64,000 nucleotides of DNA from Flavobacterium geliluteum (GCF_017948595.1 NZ_JAGFBV010000019.1:1-64000), one strand, 5' to 3'; numbered from the stretch's first letter, positions 35,312-47,368 are shown. The notes: generated by a model from the letters alone, not told the origin. Made by a program: numbers and translations.

Positions 35312-35623
35312 TTATGCTTGTCCTGCCGGACCAAAATTAAGCGGTATTGGCGCCTGTTCCGTTTCTTTGATTTCACCATGGGTGGCTTCAAATCTATGAA
35401 TATTTTCACCAATTGCTCTTAATAATCTTTTAGCATGTTGTGGCGTCAAGACAATTCTCGATTTCACTTTGGCTTTAGGAGTTCCGGGCATTATATTCAC
35501 AAAATCTAAAACAAATTCAGAAGATGAATGATTTATAATTGCAAGGTTAGAATAAATTCCTTCTGCAATAGTCTCGTCTAACTCGATATTTATTTGCTCT
35601 TGTTGTTGTTTCGGATTACTCAT
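35312..35623 (-). CDS. DUF3467 family protein
   Basis: The 103-residue protein matches my memory of DUF3467: INIELDETIAEGIYSNLAII near 11-30, SSEFVLDFVNIMPGTPKAKV near 34-53, and SRIVLTPQHAKRLLRAIGENI near 55-75. The family occurs widely downstream of rpoC in Bacteroidota, and its role is unknown. The gene starts 60 bases after the rpoC stop, separated by a hairpin, and may be co-transcribed with rpoBC. Confidence 0.88.
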   Translation of the reverse strand: MSNPKQQQEQINIELDETIAEGIYSNLAIINHSSSEFVLDFVNIMPGTPKAKVKSRIVLTPQHAKRLLRAIGENIHRFEATHGEIKETEQAPIPLNFGPAGQA

Positions 35624-35638
35624 AATTTTATTTTTATT

Positions 35639-35676
35639 CTAAATTCCCTCTTCTCTTAAAGAAAAGAGGGATTTAG
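35639..35676 (-). terminator. Hairpin after rpoC
   Basis: CTAAATTCCCTCTT (35639-35652) pairs with AAGAGGGATTTAG (35664-35676) with one bulged T. The minus-strand T run is poor, so it may be a partial terminator or an mRNA 3'-end stabiliser. Confidence 0.5.
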
Positions 35677-35683
35677 ATAAGAA

Positions 35684-38600
35684 TTAATAGATATATTCTT
35701 CTTTATTAGCCATCATTTCGTTGTAATCGTCTTTAGATCCTACAATAGTATTATCGTATTCTCTCATACCAGTTCCCGCAGGAATTCTATGTCCAACAAT
35801 TACATTTTCCTTCAATCCTTCTAGATCATCAACTTTTCCAGCTACTGCAGCTTCGTTAAGTACTTTTGTTGTTTCTTGGAAAGAAGCAGCAGAAATAAAT
35901 GATTTAGTTTGTAGCGAAGCTCTTGTGATACCTTGTAAAACTGGCGTTGCCGTTGCAGTAATTACATCTCTTGCTACTACCAGATTTTTATCGTTACGTT
36001 TTAGTAATGAATTTTCATCACGTAAGTCACGAGGTGTAATAATCTGACCTGGTTTTAATACAGCAGAATCTCCAGCATCTTCAACTACTTTCATACCATA
36101 TAATTTATCGTTTTGAACAATAAAGTCTTTAGTATGAATTAATTGATCTTCTAAGAATAATGTATCTCCTGGATCTTGAACTCTAACCTTACGCATCATT
36201 TGACGAATAACTACCTCAAAGTGCTTGTCATTAATTTTTACCCCTTGTAGACGGTATACCTCTTGAATTTCGTTTACCAAATACTGTTGAACAGCAGCCG
36301 GACCTTGAATTCTTAAAATATCATCTGGTGTAATTGCACCGTCAGACAATGGTACTCCCGCTCTTACGAAGTCATTTTCTTGTACTAGAATTTGGCTTGA
36401 AAGTTTAACTAAATACTTTTTAATCTCACCAAATTTAGATTCGATAACAATTTCACGGTTACCTCTTTTGATTTTTCCAAAAGATACAACACCGTCAATT
36501 TCAGAAACGACAGCTGGGTTTGAAGGGTTACGAGCCTCAAGCAACTCCGTAATTCTTGGTAAACCTCCTGTAATATCTCCTGCTTTAGAAGAACGACGTG
36601 GGATTTTTACTAATACTTTACCTGCTTTAATTTTCTCACCATTCTCAACCATAAGGTGTGCCCCTACCGGTAAGTTATACGAACGAATCAATTCGCCTTC
36701 TTTACCATAAACCAATAAAGTTGGAATTAATTTTTTGTTTCTAGCTTCAGAAATTACTTTTTCCTGGAAACCTGTTTGCTCATCAATTTCGACCATGAAT
36801 GATTGTCCTTGCTCTAAATCCTCGTAAGCAATCTTACCAGTAAACTCAGAAACAATTACACCATTATATGGATCCCATTTACAGATCACAGATCCTTTAG
36901 TAACTACTTCACCATCCTTAACAAAGATACTAGATCCGTAAGGAATATTGTGTGTATTTAAGACGATTCCAGTTTTCTCGTCAACCAATTTTAATTCAGT
37001 TGAACGCGATACTACGATATCTACCGCATTACCTTCGCTGTCTTCACCCTTAACGGTTTTTAAATCTTCAATCTCAAGTCTACCGTTAAATCTTGTAACA
37101 ATACTAGATTCTTCAGAGATACCTCCAGCAACCCCTCCAACGTGGAACGTACGAAGTGTTAACTGTGTACCTGGCTCTCCAATAGACTGAGCTGCAATAA
37201 CTCCTACTGCTTCACCTCTTTGTGTCATTTTTCCGGTAGCTAAATTTCTACCATAACATTTAGCACAAATACCTTTTAAAGCCTCACAAGTTAATGGCGA
37301 TCTTACTTCTACTTTTTCAATAGGTGAAGCTTCGATAACTCTCATTATTGCTTCAGTAATTTGGTGACCAGACTGAACTAATACTTCATTCGTAAGAGGA
37401 TTTATAACATCTTGCAATGCAACACGTCCTAAAATTCTTTCTCCTAAAGATTCAACAATTTCCTCATTTTTCTTCAAAGCAGAAACTTCAACACCTCTTA
37501 AAGTTCCACAATCTTCGATGTTTACAATAACATCTTGTGAAACGTCATGAAGTCTTCTTGTTAAGTACCCAGCATCGGCAGTTTTAAGAGCCGTATCCGC
37601 AAGTCCTTTACGAGCACCGTGAGTAGAAATGAAATACTCAAGAATCGAAAGACCTTCCTTAAAGTTAGAAAGAATCGGGTTTTCAATAATTTCTCCACCA
37701 CCAGCAGTAGATTTTTTAGGCTTAGCCATCAAACCACGCATACCGGTTAACTGACGAATTTGTTCTTTAGAACCCCTCGCCCCAGAGTCAAGCATCATAT
37801 ATACTGAGTTGAAACCTTGTTGGTCTTCTCTAATATTTTTCATTGCTAATTCTGTCAACTGAGCATTTGCAGAAGTCCAAACATCAATAACTTGGTTGTA
37901 ACGTTCGTTATTGGTAATAAGACCCATGTTATAATTTACAGAAATACCGTCAACTTGCTCTCTAGCATCTGCAATTAATTTAGTTTTTTGTTCTGGAATT
38001 CTAATATCACCAAGAGAGAATGACAAACCTCCTCTAAAGGCAAATTTATAACCCATATCTTTCATATTATCCAAGAAAGCTGCAGTAGTAGGTACGTTTG
38101 TCACACTTAAAATGTGTCCAATAATATCTCTAAGGTTTTTCTTAGTCAATACATCATTGATGTATCCAGCTGCTTCAGGTACTACTTCGTTAAATAATAC
38201 ACGTCCTGCAGTAGTTTGGATAATTTTATACACCAATTCTCCAGCTTCATTAAAATCTTTTGCTCTAATTTTTACACGAGCATTCAATTCTAATTTTCCT
38301 TCGTTTAATGCAATATTAACTTCTTCAGCAGAATAGAAAGTTAAGTCTTGACCTAAAATTACATGTTCTGGTGTCGAGATACGTTCTTTGGTCATATAAT
38401 ATAGACCCAAAACCATATCCTGAGAAGGTACTGTAATTGGAGCACCATTTGCAGGATTCAGAATGTTATGAGAAGCCAACATTAATAATTGTGCCTCTAA
38501 AATAGCCTCTGGTCCTAACGGCAAGTGAACTGCCATCTGATCCCCATCAAAATCGGCGTTGAAAGCCGTACATACTAATGGGTGCAATTGGATCGCTTTT

Positions 38601-39994
38601 CCTTCAATTAATTTTGGCTGGAAAGCCTGAATACCCAATCTGTGTAACGTAGGAGCACGGTTAAGTAATACTGGGTGTCCTTTAATTACGTTTTCAAGAA
38701 TATCCCAAACTACGGGCTCTTTTTTGTCTATAATTTTCTTAGCAGATTTTACTGTTTTTACAATACCTCTTTCAATCAATTTACGGATAACGAAAGGTTT
38801 GTATAACTCAGATGCCATATCTTTTGGCAATCCGCATTCGAATAATTTCAATTCAGGACCAACAACAATTACCGAACGAGCAGAATAATCCACACGTTTT
38901 CCAAGTAAGTTTTGACGGAAACGTCCTTGCTTACCTTTTAAGGAATCAGATAATGATTTTAATGGTCTGTTAGATTCTGTTTTAACAGCAGAAGCTTTAC
39001 GTGTGTTATCAAACAATGAATCTACAGATTCCTGCAACATACGTTTTTCGTTTCTCAAGATTACTTCAGGAGCTTTAATCTCCATTAATCTTTTCAAACG
39101 GTTATTACGGATGATCACACGACGGTATAAGTCATTTAAATCTGAAGTTGCAAAACGACCTCCATCAAGCGGTACAAGTGGACGTAATTCTGGTGGAATA
39201 ACAGGAACCACTTTCATAATCATCCATTCAGGACGATTTTCGCGGTTTAAATTAGACTCACGGAAAGACTCTACAACTTGTAATCTTTTTAAAGCCTCAG
39301 TTTTACGTTGTTTAGATGTTTCATTGTTAGCACTGTGTCTTAGTTGGTAAGATAACTCATCTAAGTCAATACGCGCCAATAAATCCATAATACACTCTGC
39401 TCCCATTTTGGCAACAAATTTATTAGGATCAAAATCATCTAAATATTGGTTTTCCTGTGGAAGAGTATCTAAAATATTCAAATATTCTTCTTCAGTTAAG
39501 AAATCTAGTCTTTGTAATGATTCTCCATCTGCATTTTTAGCTATACCAGCCTGAATTACTACATATCTTTCGTAGTAAATAATCATATCTAATTTCTTAG
39601 ACGGAAGACCAAGGATATAACCAATTTTGTTTGGAAGAGAACGGAAATACCAGATATGAGCAATTGGCACAACCAGATTGATGTGTCCTACTCTATCACG
39701 ACGTACTTTTTTCTCTGTAACTTCAACACCACAACGGTCACAAATGATTCCCTTGTAACGAATTCTTTTATATTTACCACAAGCACACTCAAAATCTTTA
39801 ACAGGTCCGAAGATTCTTTCGCAGAAAAGTCCATCACGCTCAGGTTTGTGCGTTCTGTAGTTGATTGTTTCTGGTTTTAAAACCTCTCCTCTTGATTCTT
39901 TTAAAATAGACTCAGGCGAAGCTAATCCAATAGAGATTTTGTTAAATCTTTTTACCGGATTTTTATCCTTATTATTATTTCTATTATTCATCAT
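35684..39994 (-). CDS. rpoC: RNA polymerase subunit beta'
   Basis: The 1436-residue catalytic subunit has the N-terminal zinc finger [20 protein letters not shown], the active-site loop [16 protein letters not shown] holding three Mg2+-binding aspartates, and a second zinc site [13 protein letters not shown]. The bridge/trigger region includes [21 protein letters not shown] start at ATG 39994 ([13 protein letters not shown]), the usual Bacteroidota start. A longer frame to 40075 reads through the repeat-rich spacer and is not credible. The spacer to rpoB is 321 bases, long for this gene pair. Confidence 0.98.
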   Translation of the reverse strand: MMNNRNNNKDKNPVKRFNKISIGLASPESILKESRGEVLKPETINYRTHKPERDGLFCERIFGPVKDFECACGKYKRIRYKGIICDRCGVEVTEKKVRRDRVGHINLVVPIAHIWYFRSLPNKIGYILGLPSKKLDMIIYYERYVVIQAGIAKNADGESLQRLDFLTEEEYLNILDTLPQENQYLDDFDPNKFVAKMGAECIMDLLARIDLDELSYQLRHSANNETSKQRKTEALKRLQVVESFRESNLNRENRPEWMIMKVVPVIPPELRPLVPLDGGRFATSDLNDLYRRVIIRNNRLKRLMEIKAPEVILRNEKRMLQESVDSLFDNTRKASAVKTESNRPLKSLSDSLKGKQGRFRQNLLGKRVDYSARSVIVVGPELKLFECGLPKDMASELYKPFVIRKLIERGIVKTVKSAKKIIDKKEPVVWDILENVIKGHPVLLNRAPTLHRLGIQAFQPKLIEGKAIQLHPLVCTAFNADFDGDQMAVHLPLGPEAILEAQLLMLASHNILNPANGAPITVPSQDMVLGLYYMTKERISTPEHVILGQDLTFYSAEEVNIALNEGKLELNARVKIRAKDFNEAGELVYKIIQTTAGRVLFNEVVPEAAGYINDVLTKKNLRDIIGHILSVTNVPTTAAFLDNMKDMGYKFAFRGGLSFSLGDIRIPEQKTKLIADAREQVDGISVNYNMGLITNNERYNQVIDVWTSANAQLTELAMKNIREDQQGFNSVYMMLDSGARGSKEQIRQLTGMRGLMAKPKKSTAGGGEIIENPILSNFKEGLSILEYFISTHGARKGLADTALKTADAGYLTRRLHDVSQDVIVNIEDCGTLRGVEVSALKKNEEIVESLGERILGRVALQDVINPLTNEVLVQSGHQITEAIMRVIEASPIEKVEVRSPLTCEALKGICAKCYGRNLATGKMTQRGEAVGVIAAQSIGEPGTQLTLRTFHVGGVAGGISEESSIVTRFNGRLEIEDLKTVKGEDSEGNAVDIVVSRSTELKLVDEKTGIVLNTHNIPYGSSIFVKDGEVVTKGSVICKWDPYNGVIVSEFTGKIAYEDLEQGQSFMVEIDEQTGFQEKVISEARNKKLIPTLLVYGKEGELIRSYNLPVGAHLMVENGEKIKAGKVLVKIPRRSSKAGDITGGLPRITELLEARNPSNPAVVSEIDGVVSFGKIKRGNREIVIESKFGEIKKYLVKLSSQILVQENDFVRAGVPLSDGAITPDDILRIQGPAAVQQYLVNEIQEVYRLQGVKINDKHFEVVIRQMMRKVRVQDPGDTLFLEDQLIHTKDFIVQNDKLYGMKVVEDAGDSAVLKPGQIITPRDLRDENSLLKRNDKNLVVARDVITATATPVLQGITRASLQTKSFISAASFQETTKVLNEAAVAGKVDDLEGLKENVIVGHRIPAGTGMREYDNTIVGSKDDYNEMMANKEEYIY

Positions 39995-40064
39995 AGTTTT
40001 TACTATTGATTTATTTGCAATTAAAAAATTGATTCTTTTTGAAGCTTTACGCATTACGCTATAT

Positions 40065-40093
40065 GCTTTAGGCACGTGCCTGCGGCTTAAAGC
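40065..40093. repeat. Palindromic element in the rpoB-rpoC spacer (AGGCACGTGCCT)
   Basis: A perfect 12-bp palindrome AGGCACGTGCCT (40070-40081) is flanked by GCTTTA (40065-40070) and TAAAGC (40088-40093). It resembles degenerate intergenic palindromes common in flavobacteria. Confidence 0.6.
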
Positions 40094-40243
40094 TTAAGAC
40101 ATACAGCTTTCAAAACACAACCTCGGGTTACTTCTCTAAACTTCAAACCTTTATTATTTTGAAGTGCTAATTATAAAACATGTAGTTTTTATAAAAAATC
40201 GGAACGGTTTACGGGTATAAATCCTAAAAACTCTTTTAAAAAA

Positions 40244-40308
40244 GTGTTCAGTATTCAGAATTTAGTGTTCAGTTTATCACTGATTACTAAATACTGAACA
40301 CTGAATAC
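40244..40308. repeat. 30-bp imperfect hairpin in the rpoB-rpoC spacer
   Basis: Arms 40244-40273 and 40279-40308 pair at 25 of 30 positions around TTATC. Each arm is built of repeated TTCAGT words. The stem ends eight bases after the rpoB stop codon. Confidence 0.7.
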
Positions 40309-40315
40309 TAAAATA

Positions 40316-43300
40316 CTATTCTTCTAAACGAATGTCAAGTCCAAGACCTTTCAATTCATGCATCAATACATTGAATGATTCAGGTAATCCCGGTTCTGGC
40401 ATAGACTCACCCTTAACGATAGCTTCGTAAGTTTTTGCTCTACCAATAACGTCATCCGACTTAACTGTTAAGATTTCACGTAGCGTACTTGATGCTCCAT
40501 AAGCCTCAAGTGCCCAAACCTCCATCTCTCCAAAACGCTGACCTCCAAATTGAGCTTTACCTCCAAGTGGCTGTTGTGTAATCAACGAGTATGGTCCGAT
40601 AGAACGTGCGTGCATCTTATCATCAACCATGTGTCCTAATTTAAGCATGTAAATTACACCCACGGTTGCTGCTTGATGGAAACGCTCTCCAGTACCACCA
40701 TCATAAAGGTATGTATGTCCAAAACGTGGCACTCCAGCTTCATCAGTTAATTCATTAATTTGGTCTAAAGAAGCACCATCAAAAATTGGAGTAGCAAATT
40801 TTCTACCTAAATTTTGTCCAGCCCATCCAAGTACCGTTTCATAAATCTGACCAATGTTCATACGTGAAGGTACCCCAAGTGGATTCAATACGATATCTAC
40901 CGGTGTTCCGTCTTCAAGGAAAGGCATATCTTCATGACGAACGATTCTTGCAACAATACCTTTGTTACCGTGACGTCCTGCCATTTTATCCCCTACTTTC
41001 AGTTTACGTTTTTTAGCGATGTAAATTTTCGCTAATTTCAAGATTCCAGATGGTAATTCATCTCCAACTGTAATAGTGAATTTCTCTCTTCTTAAAGATC
41101 CTTGTAAGTCGTTCAGCTTAATTTTATAGTTATGAATTAAATCATTCACCATTTTATTTGTAGCGTCATCAGCAACCCATTGACCTTTGCTTAAGTGAGC
41201 AAAATCTTCTACTGCGTAAAGCATTTTCTGAGTATATTTTTTACCTTTTGGTAAAACTTCTTCACCCAAATCATTCATTACACCTTGAGATGTTTTTCCG
41301 TTAACAATCAGGAATAATTTTTCAACCAATCTGTCTTTTAATTCAACAAATTTAGTTTCAAACTCCATTTCTAAAGCGCCTAAAGCATCTTTATCCTGAG
41401 TACGTTTACGTTTATCTTTTACGGCTCTTGCAAATAATTTTTTGTCAAGAACTACACCGTGTAAAGATGGAGAAGCTTTTAATGAAGCATCTTTTACATC
41501 ACCTGCTTTATCCCCAAAGATTGCACGAAGCAATTTCTCTTCAGGAGTAGGATCTGATTCTCCTTTTGGTGTAATTTTTCCGATCAAAATGTCGCCAGGT
41601 TTAACCTCTGCTCCAATTCTGATCATACCGTTTTCATCTAAATCTTTGGTAGCTTCTTCAGAAACGTTAGGAATATCGTTTGTTAACTCTTCATTTCCTA
41701 ACTTAGTATCTCTAACCTCTAATGAATAATCATCAACGTGGATAGAAGTAAAAATATCATCACGAACTACTTTCTCAGAAATTACAATCGCATCCTCAAA
41801 GTTATACCCTTTCCATGGCATGAACGCAACTTTTAGGTTTCTACCTAAAGCCAATTCACCATTTTGAGTCGCATATCCTTCTGATAATACTTGACCAAGA
41901 ACTACTCTGTCTCCCTTTCTTACGATTGGTTTTAAGTTGATACTTGTACCTTGATTGGTTTTTCTAAATTTAATTAAGTTATATGTTTTCTCATCAGCAT
42001 CAAAACTTACCATTCTTTCTTCCTCAGTACGGTCGTATTTGATAGTGATAATATTGGCATCCACATATTCTACAGTTCCATCTCCTTCAGCATTAATCAA
42101 TACTCTGGAATCTGAAGCCACCTGACGCTCTAAACCTGTACCAACAATTGGTGCTTCCGGACGGATCAAAGGAACCGCCTGACGCATCATGTTAGATCCC
42201 ATCAACGCACGGTTCGCATCATCATGCTCCAAGAAAGGAATCAATGAAGCCGAAATCGAAGCGATCTGGTTCGGTGCAACGTCTGTATAATGTACTGCAG
42301 AAGGCTCAACAACTGGGAAGTCACCTTCCTCACGAGCAATAACATTGCTTGCTGTAATTTTACCTGTTGCATCCATTTCAATGTTTGCCTGAGCAATCAT
42401 TTTTCCTTCTTCTTCCTCTGCACTTAAATATATAGGAGTACTTTCTAAATCAACTACACCATTTGTAACTTTACGGTAAGGTGTTTCGATGAAACCCATT
42501 CCGTTCACTTTAGCATAAACACCAAGAGAAGAAATCAAACCAATGTTTGGTCCCTCTGGAGTTTCAATCGGACATAAACGACCATAGTGTGTATAGTGAA
42601 CGTCACGAACCTCAAATCCAGCTCTCTCTCTCGAAAGTCCACCAGGTCCAAGTGCAGATAATCTTCTTTTGTGTGTAATTTCAGCTAATGGATTCGTTTG
42701 ATCCATAAATTGAGACAACTGGTTTGTACCAAAGAAAGAGTTGATAACCGATGATAATGTTTTAGCATTAATCAAATCGATTGGTGTAAACACCTCGTTA
42801 TCTCTAACGTTCATTCTCTCACGAATAGTTCTCGCCATACGTGCCAAACCAACACCGAATTGTTGAGACAATTGTTCTCCAACTGTTCTAACACGACGGT
42901 TTGATAAGTGATCGATATCATCAATCTCTGCTTTAGAGTTGATCAACTCGATCAAATATTTTACAATGGTAATAATATCTTCTTTGGTAAGCACTTGCTT
43001 CTCCATTGGGATATCCAAACCAAGTTTTTTGTTCATTCTGTAACGACCAACTTCACCTAAATTATAACGTTGATCAGAGAAGAACAATTTATCTATAATA
43101 CCACGAGCAGTTTCCTCATCAGGCGGTTCAGCGTTACGCAACTGACGGTAAATGTGCTCTACAGCTTCTTTTTCAGAGTTTGTTGGATCCTTTTGTAATG
43201 TGTTGTGGATAATAGCATAATCTGCTTGATTATTATCCTCTTTGTGCAACAAAATAGATTTTACGTTAGAATCAATGATTTCTTCAACATTATCTTTGTC

Positions 43301-44128
43301 GATAATAGTATCTCTATCAAGGATAATTTCGTTACGTTCGATAGAAACTACCTCTCCGGTATCTTCATCTACGAAATCCTCGTGCCAAGTGTTTAATACA
43401 CGTGCAGCAAGTCTTCTTCCAATATATTTTTTAATTCCCGTTTTAGAAACTTTAATTTCTTCAGCAAGGTCAAAAATTTCAAGGATATCCTTGTCTCTCT
43501 CAAACCCGATTGCACGGAATAAAGTAGTAACAGGTAATTTTTTCTTTCTATCGATATAAGCATACATTACGCTATTGATATCCGTAGAAAATTCTATCCA
43601 AGAACCTTTAAAAGGAATTACTCTGGCAGAATAAAGTTTTGTTCCATTTGCATGGAATGATTGTCCAAAGAAAACTCCAGGAGAACGGTGTAGTTGAGAT
43701 ACTACTACACGCTCAGCACCGTTGATAACAAAAGTACCGCTTGGCGTCATATAAGGTATTGTTCCAAGATAAACATCTTGTACAATAGTTTCAAAATCTT
43801 CGTGTTCTGGGTCAGTACAATATAGTTTCAACCTGGCTTTTAAAGGCACACTATAGGTAAGACCTCTCTCTATACATTCTTGAATTGTATAACGTGGTGG
43901 ATCAACAAAATAATCTAGGAACTCCAATACAAAGTTATTTCTTGTATCTGTAATTGGAAAGTTTTCCATGAAGGTATTGTATAACCCTTCGTTGCCTCTT
44001 TCGTCAGATTTCGTTTCTAATTGAAAGAAATCTTTAAAAGATTTAACCTGAACATCTAGAAAATCTGGATAGTCAGGAATATTTTTTGTAGAGGCAAAAT
44101 TCAATCTTTCAGTCTGATTTGTTATCAT
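40316..44128 (-). CDS. rpoB: RNA polymerase subunit beta
   Basis: The 1270-residue subunit opens [16 protein letters not shown], as in other flavobacteria. The rifampicin-binding segment reads [20 protein letters not shown] and then [19 protein letters not shown], with the residues most often mutated to resistance in E. coli (Gln513, Asp516, His526, Ser531) intact. The C-terminus has [21 protein letters not shown] use ATG 44128; the codon before it is TTG. An attenuator-like hairpin lies between rplL and this gene. Confidence 0.98.
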   Translation of the reverse strand: MITNQTERLNFASTKNIPDYPDFLDVQVKSFKDFFQLETKSDERGNEGLYNTFMENFPITDTRNNFVLEFLDYFVDPPRYTIQECIERGLTYSVPLKARLKLYCTDPEHEDFETIVQDVYLGTIPYMTPSGTFVINGAERVVVSQLHRSPGVFFGQSFHANGTKLYSARVIPFKGSWIEFSTDINSVMYAYIDRKKKLPVTTLFRAIGFERDKDILEIFDLAEEIKVSKTGIKKYIGRRLAARVLNTWHEDFVDEDTGEVVSIERNEIILDRDTIIDKDNVEEIIDSNVKSILLHKEDNNQADYAIIHNTLQKDPTNSEKEAVEHIYRQLRNAEPPDEETARGIIDKLFFSDQRYNLGEVGRYRMNKKLGLDIPMEKQVLTKEDIITIVKYLIELINSKAEIDDIDHLSNRRVRTVGEQLSQQFGVGLARMARTIRERMNVRDNEVFTPIDLINAKTLSSVINSFFGTNQLSQFMDQTNPLAEITHKRRLSALGPGGLSRERAGFEVRDVHYTHYGRLCPIETPEGPNIGLISSLGVYAKVNGMGFIETPYRKVTNGVVDLESTPIYLSAEEEEGKMIAQANIEMDATGKITASNVIAREEGDFPVVEPSAVHYTDVAPNQIASISASLIPFLEHDDANRALMGSNMMRQAVPLIRPEAPIVGTGLERQVASDSRVLINAEGDGTVEYVDANIITIKYDRTEEERMVSFDADEKTYNLIKFRKTNQGTSINLKPIVRKGDRVVLGQVLSEGYATQNGELALGRNLKVAFMPWKGYNFEDAIVISEKVVRDDIFTSIHVDDYSLEVRDTKLGNEELTNDIPNVSEEATKDLDENGMIRIGAEVKPGDILIGKITPKGESDPTPEEKLLRAIFGDKAGDVKDASLKASPSLHGVVLDKKLFARAVKDKRKRTQDKDALGALEMEFETKFVELKDRLVEKLFLIVNGKTSQGVMNDLGEEVLPKGKKYTQKMLYAVEDFAHLSKGQWVADDATNKMVNDLIHNYKIKLNDLQGSLRREKFTITVGDELPSGILKLAKIYIAKKRKLKVGDKMAGRHGNKGIVARIVRHEDMPFLEDGTPVDIVLNPLGVPSRMNIGQIYETVLGWAGQNLGRKFATPIFDGASLDQINELTDEAGVPRFGHTYLYDGGTGERFHQAATVGVIYMLKLGHMVDDKMHARSIGPYSLITQQPLGGKAQFGGQRFGEMEVWALEAYGASSTLREILTVKSDDVIGRAKTYEAIVKGESMPEPGLPESFNVLMHELKGLGLDIRLEE

Positions 44129-44324
44129 CAATGGACAAAATTTTGATTAAAAAAAAGTAATTTTTTGTGTAAAAACACAATGTTTAATAGATACCTTCTT
44201 TTTAAAATCAACACATCTTTAAAAATGAATCTGTAAAAACCGGTTCAATTTTTTTCTTCGTATTGATCAAAAACTTTTTCGTATTTTAAACTATGTGATA
44301 ATAAAACTTGTAATATTTTATTAT

Positions 44325-44370
44325 ACGAAAAATGGTTTAGGTCATTGAGCGTTCACTCAAGACCTAAACC
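44325..44370 (-). terminator. Terminator/attenuator between rplL and rpoB
   Basis: GGTTTAGGTC (44334-44343) plus TTGAG (44345-44349) pairs with CTCAA (44356-44360) plus GACCTAAACC (44361-44370), a 15-bp stem with one bulged A. On the minus strand the next bases are ATTTTTCG. Ribosomal-protein mRNAs are classically more abundant than rpoBC, and partial termination here would do that. Confidence 0.75.
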
Positions 44371-44392
44371 TAGTTCTTAAAACCGAGTAAAC

Positions 44393-44764
44393 TTATTTAA
44401 GTTCAACTACAGCTCCAGCTTCTTCTAATGATTTTTTAAGACCTTCAGCCTCTTCTTTAGAAACACCTTCTTTAACGTTACTTGGAGCACCGTCAACTAC
44501 ATCTTTAGCTTCTTTAAGACCTAAACCTGTAAGTTCTTTAACTAATTTTACAACAGCTAATTTAGAAGCTCCAGCTTCTTTCAATACTACTGTAAATTCA
44601 GTTTGTGCTTCTTCAGCAGCACCTTCTCCACCACCAGCAGCAACTACTACAGCTGCAGCAGCAGGCTCGATACCATACTCATCTTTTAATATTGTTGCTA
44701 ATTCGTTAACTTCTTTAACTGTTAAGTTAACTAATTGTTCTGCGAATTGTTTCAAATCTGCCAT
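44393..44764 (-). CDS. rplL: Ribosomal protein L7/L12 (bL12)
   Basis: The 123-residue acidic stalk protein has an N-terminal dimerisation helix pair (about 1-35), an Ala-rich hinge ([18 protein letters not shown], about 36-53) and the globular factor-binding domain with [20 protein letters not shown]. It recruits translational GTPases to the ribosome. The acidic C-terminus is typical. It precedes the rpoBC attenuator. Confidence 0.97.
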   Translation of the reverse strand: MADLKQFAEQLVNLTVKEVNELATILKDEYGIEPAAAAVVVAAGGGEGAAEEAQTEFTVVLKEAGASKLAVVKLVKELTGLGLKEAKDVVDGAPSNVKEGVSKEEAEGLKKSLEEAGAVVELK

Positions 44765-44828
44765 TTTTTCTATCGTTTAAAATGATTTGTAAAATTATAT
44801 TTTGTTTATTGTGCGCTATTTAAGCTGC

Positions 44829-44846
44829 AAGGAAAATAAATTCCTT
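44829..44846 (-). other. Short hairpin between rplJ and rplL
   Basis: AAGGAA and TTCCTT enclose AATAAA, just after the rplJ stop. It is too short for a confident terminator and may separate or stabilise the two messages. Confidence 0.4.
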
Positions 44847-44856
44847 ACAATAATTA

Positions 44857-45360
44857 TTATGCTTCAGTTTCTTCTTCGCTACCTGCGAATTTATTTTGTA
44901 AAGCAGAGATAATTCTTTGAGCTGGTGATTGTAACAATCCAATAAGTTCTCCAAGAAGTTCTTCTTTAGATTTAATAGTTGCTAACGCATCTAATTGATC
45001 ATCACCAATATAAATTTCAGAATTAATATAAGCTCCTTTTAATAAAGGTTTAGCTGATTTTTTTCTGAAATCTTTAATTATTTTTCCAGGTGCATTTGCC
45101 ACATCTGAAATAAATATAGCACTATTACCAGTCAATACTGAAGGTAAATCACCATAGTCATTAGCAGAAGCTTCCATTGCTTTTGCAAGCAAAGTATTTT
45201 TTACAACCTCTAATTTAATACCTGCTTTAAAGCAAGCTCTTCTTAAGCTTGAAGTTGTTTCTGCGTTTAATCCAGAAATATCAGATACATAAATAATATT
45301 TGTACCAGCTAACTGTGCAGTTAAATCTTCAATCGCGATTGATTTTTCTTCTCTAGTCAT
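44857..45360 (-). CDS. rplJ: Ribosomal protein L10 (uL10)
   Basis: The 167-residue protein forms the base of the ribosomal stalk and anchors bL12. The N-terminal rRNA-binding domain includes IYVSDISGLNAETTSSLRRA and VVKNTLLAKAM. The C-terminal helix for L12 dimers ends in an acidic tail (AGSEEETEA). It starts 22 bases after rplA. Confidence 0.96.
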   Translation of the reverse strand: MTREEKSIAIEDLTAQLAGTNIIYVSDISGLNAETTSSLRRACFKAGIKLEVVKNTLLAKAMEASANDYGDLPSVLTGNSAIFISDVANAPGKIIKDFRKKSAKPLLKGAYINSEIYIGDDQLDALATIKSKEELLGELIGLLQSPAQRIISALQNKFAGSEEETEA

Positions 45361-45382
45361 ACTAAAAATTATTAACTACCAA

Positions 45383-46072
45383 TTATACTGCTTTAGGGTC
45401 CAATGCGATTGCAGGACTCATAGTGCTTGTAAGGTGAATACCTTTAATATAGGTACCTTTAGCAGCAGTTGGTTTAAGTTTGATTAATGTTTGAATAATT
45501 TCGTGTGCATTGTCATAAATTTGCTCCGCTCCAAAAGAAACTTTACCAATTCCTGCATGTACGATACCAGTTTTATCAACTTTAAAGTCAATTTTACCAG
45601 CTTTAACCTCTGCAACAGCTTTTGCAACATCCATAGTTACAGTACCTGTTTTAGGGTTTGGCATTAAACCTCTAGGTCCTAAAATACGACCTAATGGACC
45701 TAATTTACCCATAACAGCTGGCATCGTGATAATTACATCAACATCTGTCCAACCATCTTTAATTTTTTGTAAATAATCGTCAAGACCTACATAATCAGCT
45801 CCAGCTTCTTTAGCTTCCGCTTCTTTATCTGGAGTAACCAATGCTAATACTTTAACGTCTTTACCTGTTCCGTGAGGTAATGTAACCACACCTCTAACCA
45901 TTTGATTCGCTTTTCTTGGATCTACACCCAAACGAACTGCGATATCAACTGACTCATCAAATTTTGCAGAAGCTATAACTTTAATTAATGCAGCTGCATC
46001 TTTTAAAGAGTATAGTTTGTTCTTTTCAATTTTTGAAGCAGCCTCTTTTTGCTTTTTTGTTAATTTTGCCAT
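45383..46072 (-). CDS. rplA: Ribosomal protein L1 (uL1)
   Basis: The 229-residue protein has the L1 signature [15 protein letters not shown] near 130-144 and the N-terminal [17 protein letters not shown]1 binds 23S rRNA at the mobile L1 stalk and in many bacteria represses its own operon by binding a leader mimic. It starts 13 bases after rplK. Confidence 0.97.
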   Translation of the reverse strand: MAKLTKKQKEAASKIEKNKLYSLKDAAALIKVIASAKFDESVDIAVRLGVDPRKANQMVRGVVTLPHGTGKDVKVLALVTPDKEAEAKEAGADYVGLDDYLQKIKDGWTDVDVIITMPAVMGKLGPLGRILGPRGLMPNPKTGTVTMDVAKAVAEVKAGKIDFKVDKTGIVHAGIGKVSFGAEQIYDNAHEIIQTLIKLKPTAAKGTYIKGIHLTSTMSPAIALDPKAV

Positions 46073-46085
46073 TTCTTTCTCTTAA

Positions 46086-46523
46086 TTAAAAAGGAGCATC
46101 TCCTGATACAGTTATACCCATAGATCTAGCAGTTCCAGCGATCATGCTCATAGCAGATTCGATTGTAAATGCATTTAAATCTACCATTTTATCTTCAGCA
46201 ATTGCTTTGATAACGTCCCAAGTAACACTAGCTACTTTTTTACGATTTGGTTCACCTGATCCAGACTTTAGCTTTGCAGCTTCCAATAATTGGACAGCGG
46301 CTGGAGGAGTTTTTACAACAAAATCAAATGATTTGTCTTTATACACAGTAATTTGTACTGGGCATATTTTGCCGGGTTTATCTTGTGTTCTAGCATTAAA
46401 CTGCTTACAGAACTCCATGATATTAACTCCAGCAGCTCCTAAAGCAGGTCCAACCGGTGGCGATGGATTCGCAGCACCTCCCTTAACTTGTAGTTTAACT
46501 ACCTTACTAATTTCTTTAGCCAT
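46086..46523 (-). CDS. rplK: Ribosomal protein L11 (uL11)
   Basis: The 145-residue protein has the N-terminal proline-rich thiostrepton-site segment [20 protein letters not shown] near 15-34 and the C-terminal rRNA-binding domain ending [10 protein letters not shown]. It binds the GTPase-associated centre of 23S rRNA. A perfect 10-bp hairpin lies upstream at 46540-46568. Confidence 0.97.
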   Translation of the reverse strand: MAKEISKVVKLQVKGGAANPSPPVGPALGAAGVNIMEFCKQFNARTQDKPGKICPVQITVYKDKSFDFVVKTPPAAVQLLEAAKLKSGSGEPNRKKVASVTWDVIKAIAEDKMVDLNAFTIESAMSMIAGTARSMGITVSGDAPF

Positions 46524-46539
46524 TTTTTAAAAAATTTAA

Positions 46540-46568
46540 CACTATAATTATTGGAAGCAATTATAGTG
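46540..46568 (-). promoter_or_regulatory. Perfect 10-bp hairpin in the rplK leader
   Basis: CACTATAATT (46540-46549) pairs with AATTATAGTG (46559-46568) around nine bases, 17 bases upstream of the rplK start. It lacks a T run, so it is a leader structure rather than a terminator. Confidence 0.55.
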
Positions 46569-46590
46569 GTTATTATAGATGTAACAAAAA

Positions 46591-47142
46591 TTATACTTTT
46601 TCAACCTGCATAAAACTCAATTCTAATGGCGTTTTTCTTCCGAAAATCTTCACCATTACTTCAAGTTTACGCTTTTCTTCATTGATTTTTTCAACCGTTC
46701 CGTTAAATCCATTAAAAGGACCATCGATCACTTTTACAGTTTCACCTAAGTTGAAAGGAATAGCGCGAGTATCTGTATTTACAGCCAACTCATCCACTTT
46801 ACCTAACATTCTATTTACTTCAGAAAGTCTCAAAGGAACAGGTTCTCCACCTTTGATCTCACCTAAAAAACCAATTACACTAGTAATAGACTTGATAATA
46901 TGAGGTATCTCACCAACTAAGTTAGCTTCGATCATAACATATCCAGGAAAATAAACTTTATCCTTAGACATTTTCTTTCCCTCTTTTACAGTAACTACTT
47001 TTTCTGTAGGCACTAAAACTTGGGAAACATAATCGCCCATACCTAATCTGGCAATCTCAGTTTCGATGTAAGCTTTGACTTTGTTTTCCTGTCCGCTTAC
47101 AGCTCTAACTACGTACCATTTTTTTACATTATTATCTGCCAT
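46591..47142 (-). CDS. nusG: Transcription termination/antitermination factor NusG
   Basis: The 183-residue protein has the NGN domain (KKWYVVRAVSGQENKVKAYI near 6-25, PGYVMIEA near 66-73) and the C-terminal KOW motif (GPFNGFNGTVEKINEEKRKL near 139-158). It binds the RNA polymerase clamp and modulates elongation. I use ATG 47142; the codon before it is GTG. It is ten bases from secE. Confidence 0.96.
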   Translation of the reverse strand: MADNNVKKWYVVRAVSGQENKVKAYIETEIARLGMGDYVSQVLVPTEKVVTVKEGKKMSKDKVYFPGYVMIEANLVGEIPHIIKSITSVIGFLGEIKGGEPVPLRLSEVNRMLGKVDELAVNTDTRAIPFNLGETVKVIDGPFNGFNGTVEKINEEKRKLEVMVKIFGRKTPLELSFMQVEKV

Positions 47143-47152
47143 CACAAAAAAA

Positions 47153-47350
47153 TTATCCTTTTAACCAGTTAAAAAATCCAGCCAAAGCTTTTGCAAAAAA
47201 TTCGTCTACTCCCCAAGTCGCCAAAGCGAATAAGATTGAAAACACAGCCACAACAATTGTCAATTTTTGAACCTCAGCCCATTCAGGCCAAGTAACATTT
47301 GACTTTAACTCTTCGAAAGCCTCTGATAAATAATTAGTAACTTTTGTCAT
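47153..47350 (-). CDS. secE: Preprotein translocase subunit SecE
   Basis: The 65-residue protein has the short single-helix form: an amphipathic N-terminal helix (YLSEAFEELKSNVTWPEWAE) and one membrane span (LTIVVAVFSILFALATWGV). SecE clamps SecY in the inner membrane. The secE-nusG-rplK order is the standard bacterial one. Confidence 0.94.
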   Translation of the reverse strand: MTKVTNYLSEAFEELKSNVTWPEWAEVQKLTIVVAVFSILFALATWGVDEFFAKALAGFFNWLKG

Positions 47351-47368
47351 TTGATATATTTTTTATTG

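Noticed and set aside
39995..40075. N-terminal extension of RpoC
   Set aside because: The extra 27 codons translate the repeat-rich spacer and do not resemble any RpoC start.
42601..42800. Rifampicin-resistance mutations in rpoB
   Set aside because: The main resistance positions carry the sensitive residues; the few differences from E. coli are, as far as I recall, normal for Bacteroidota.
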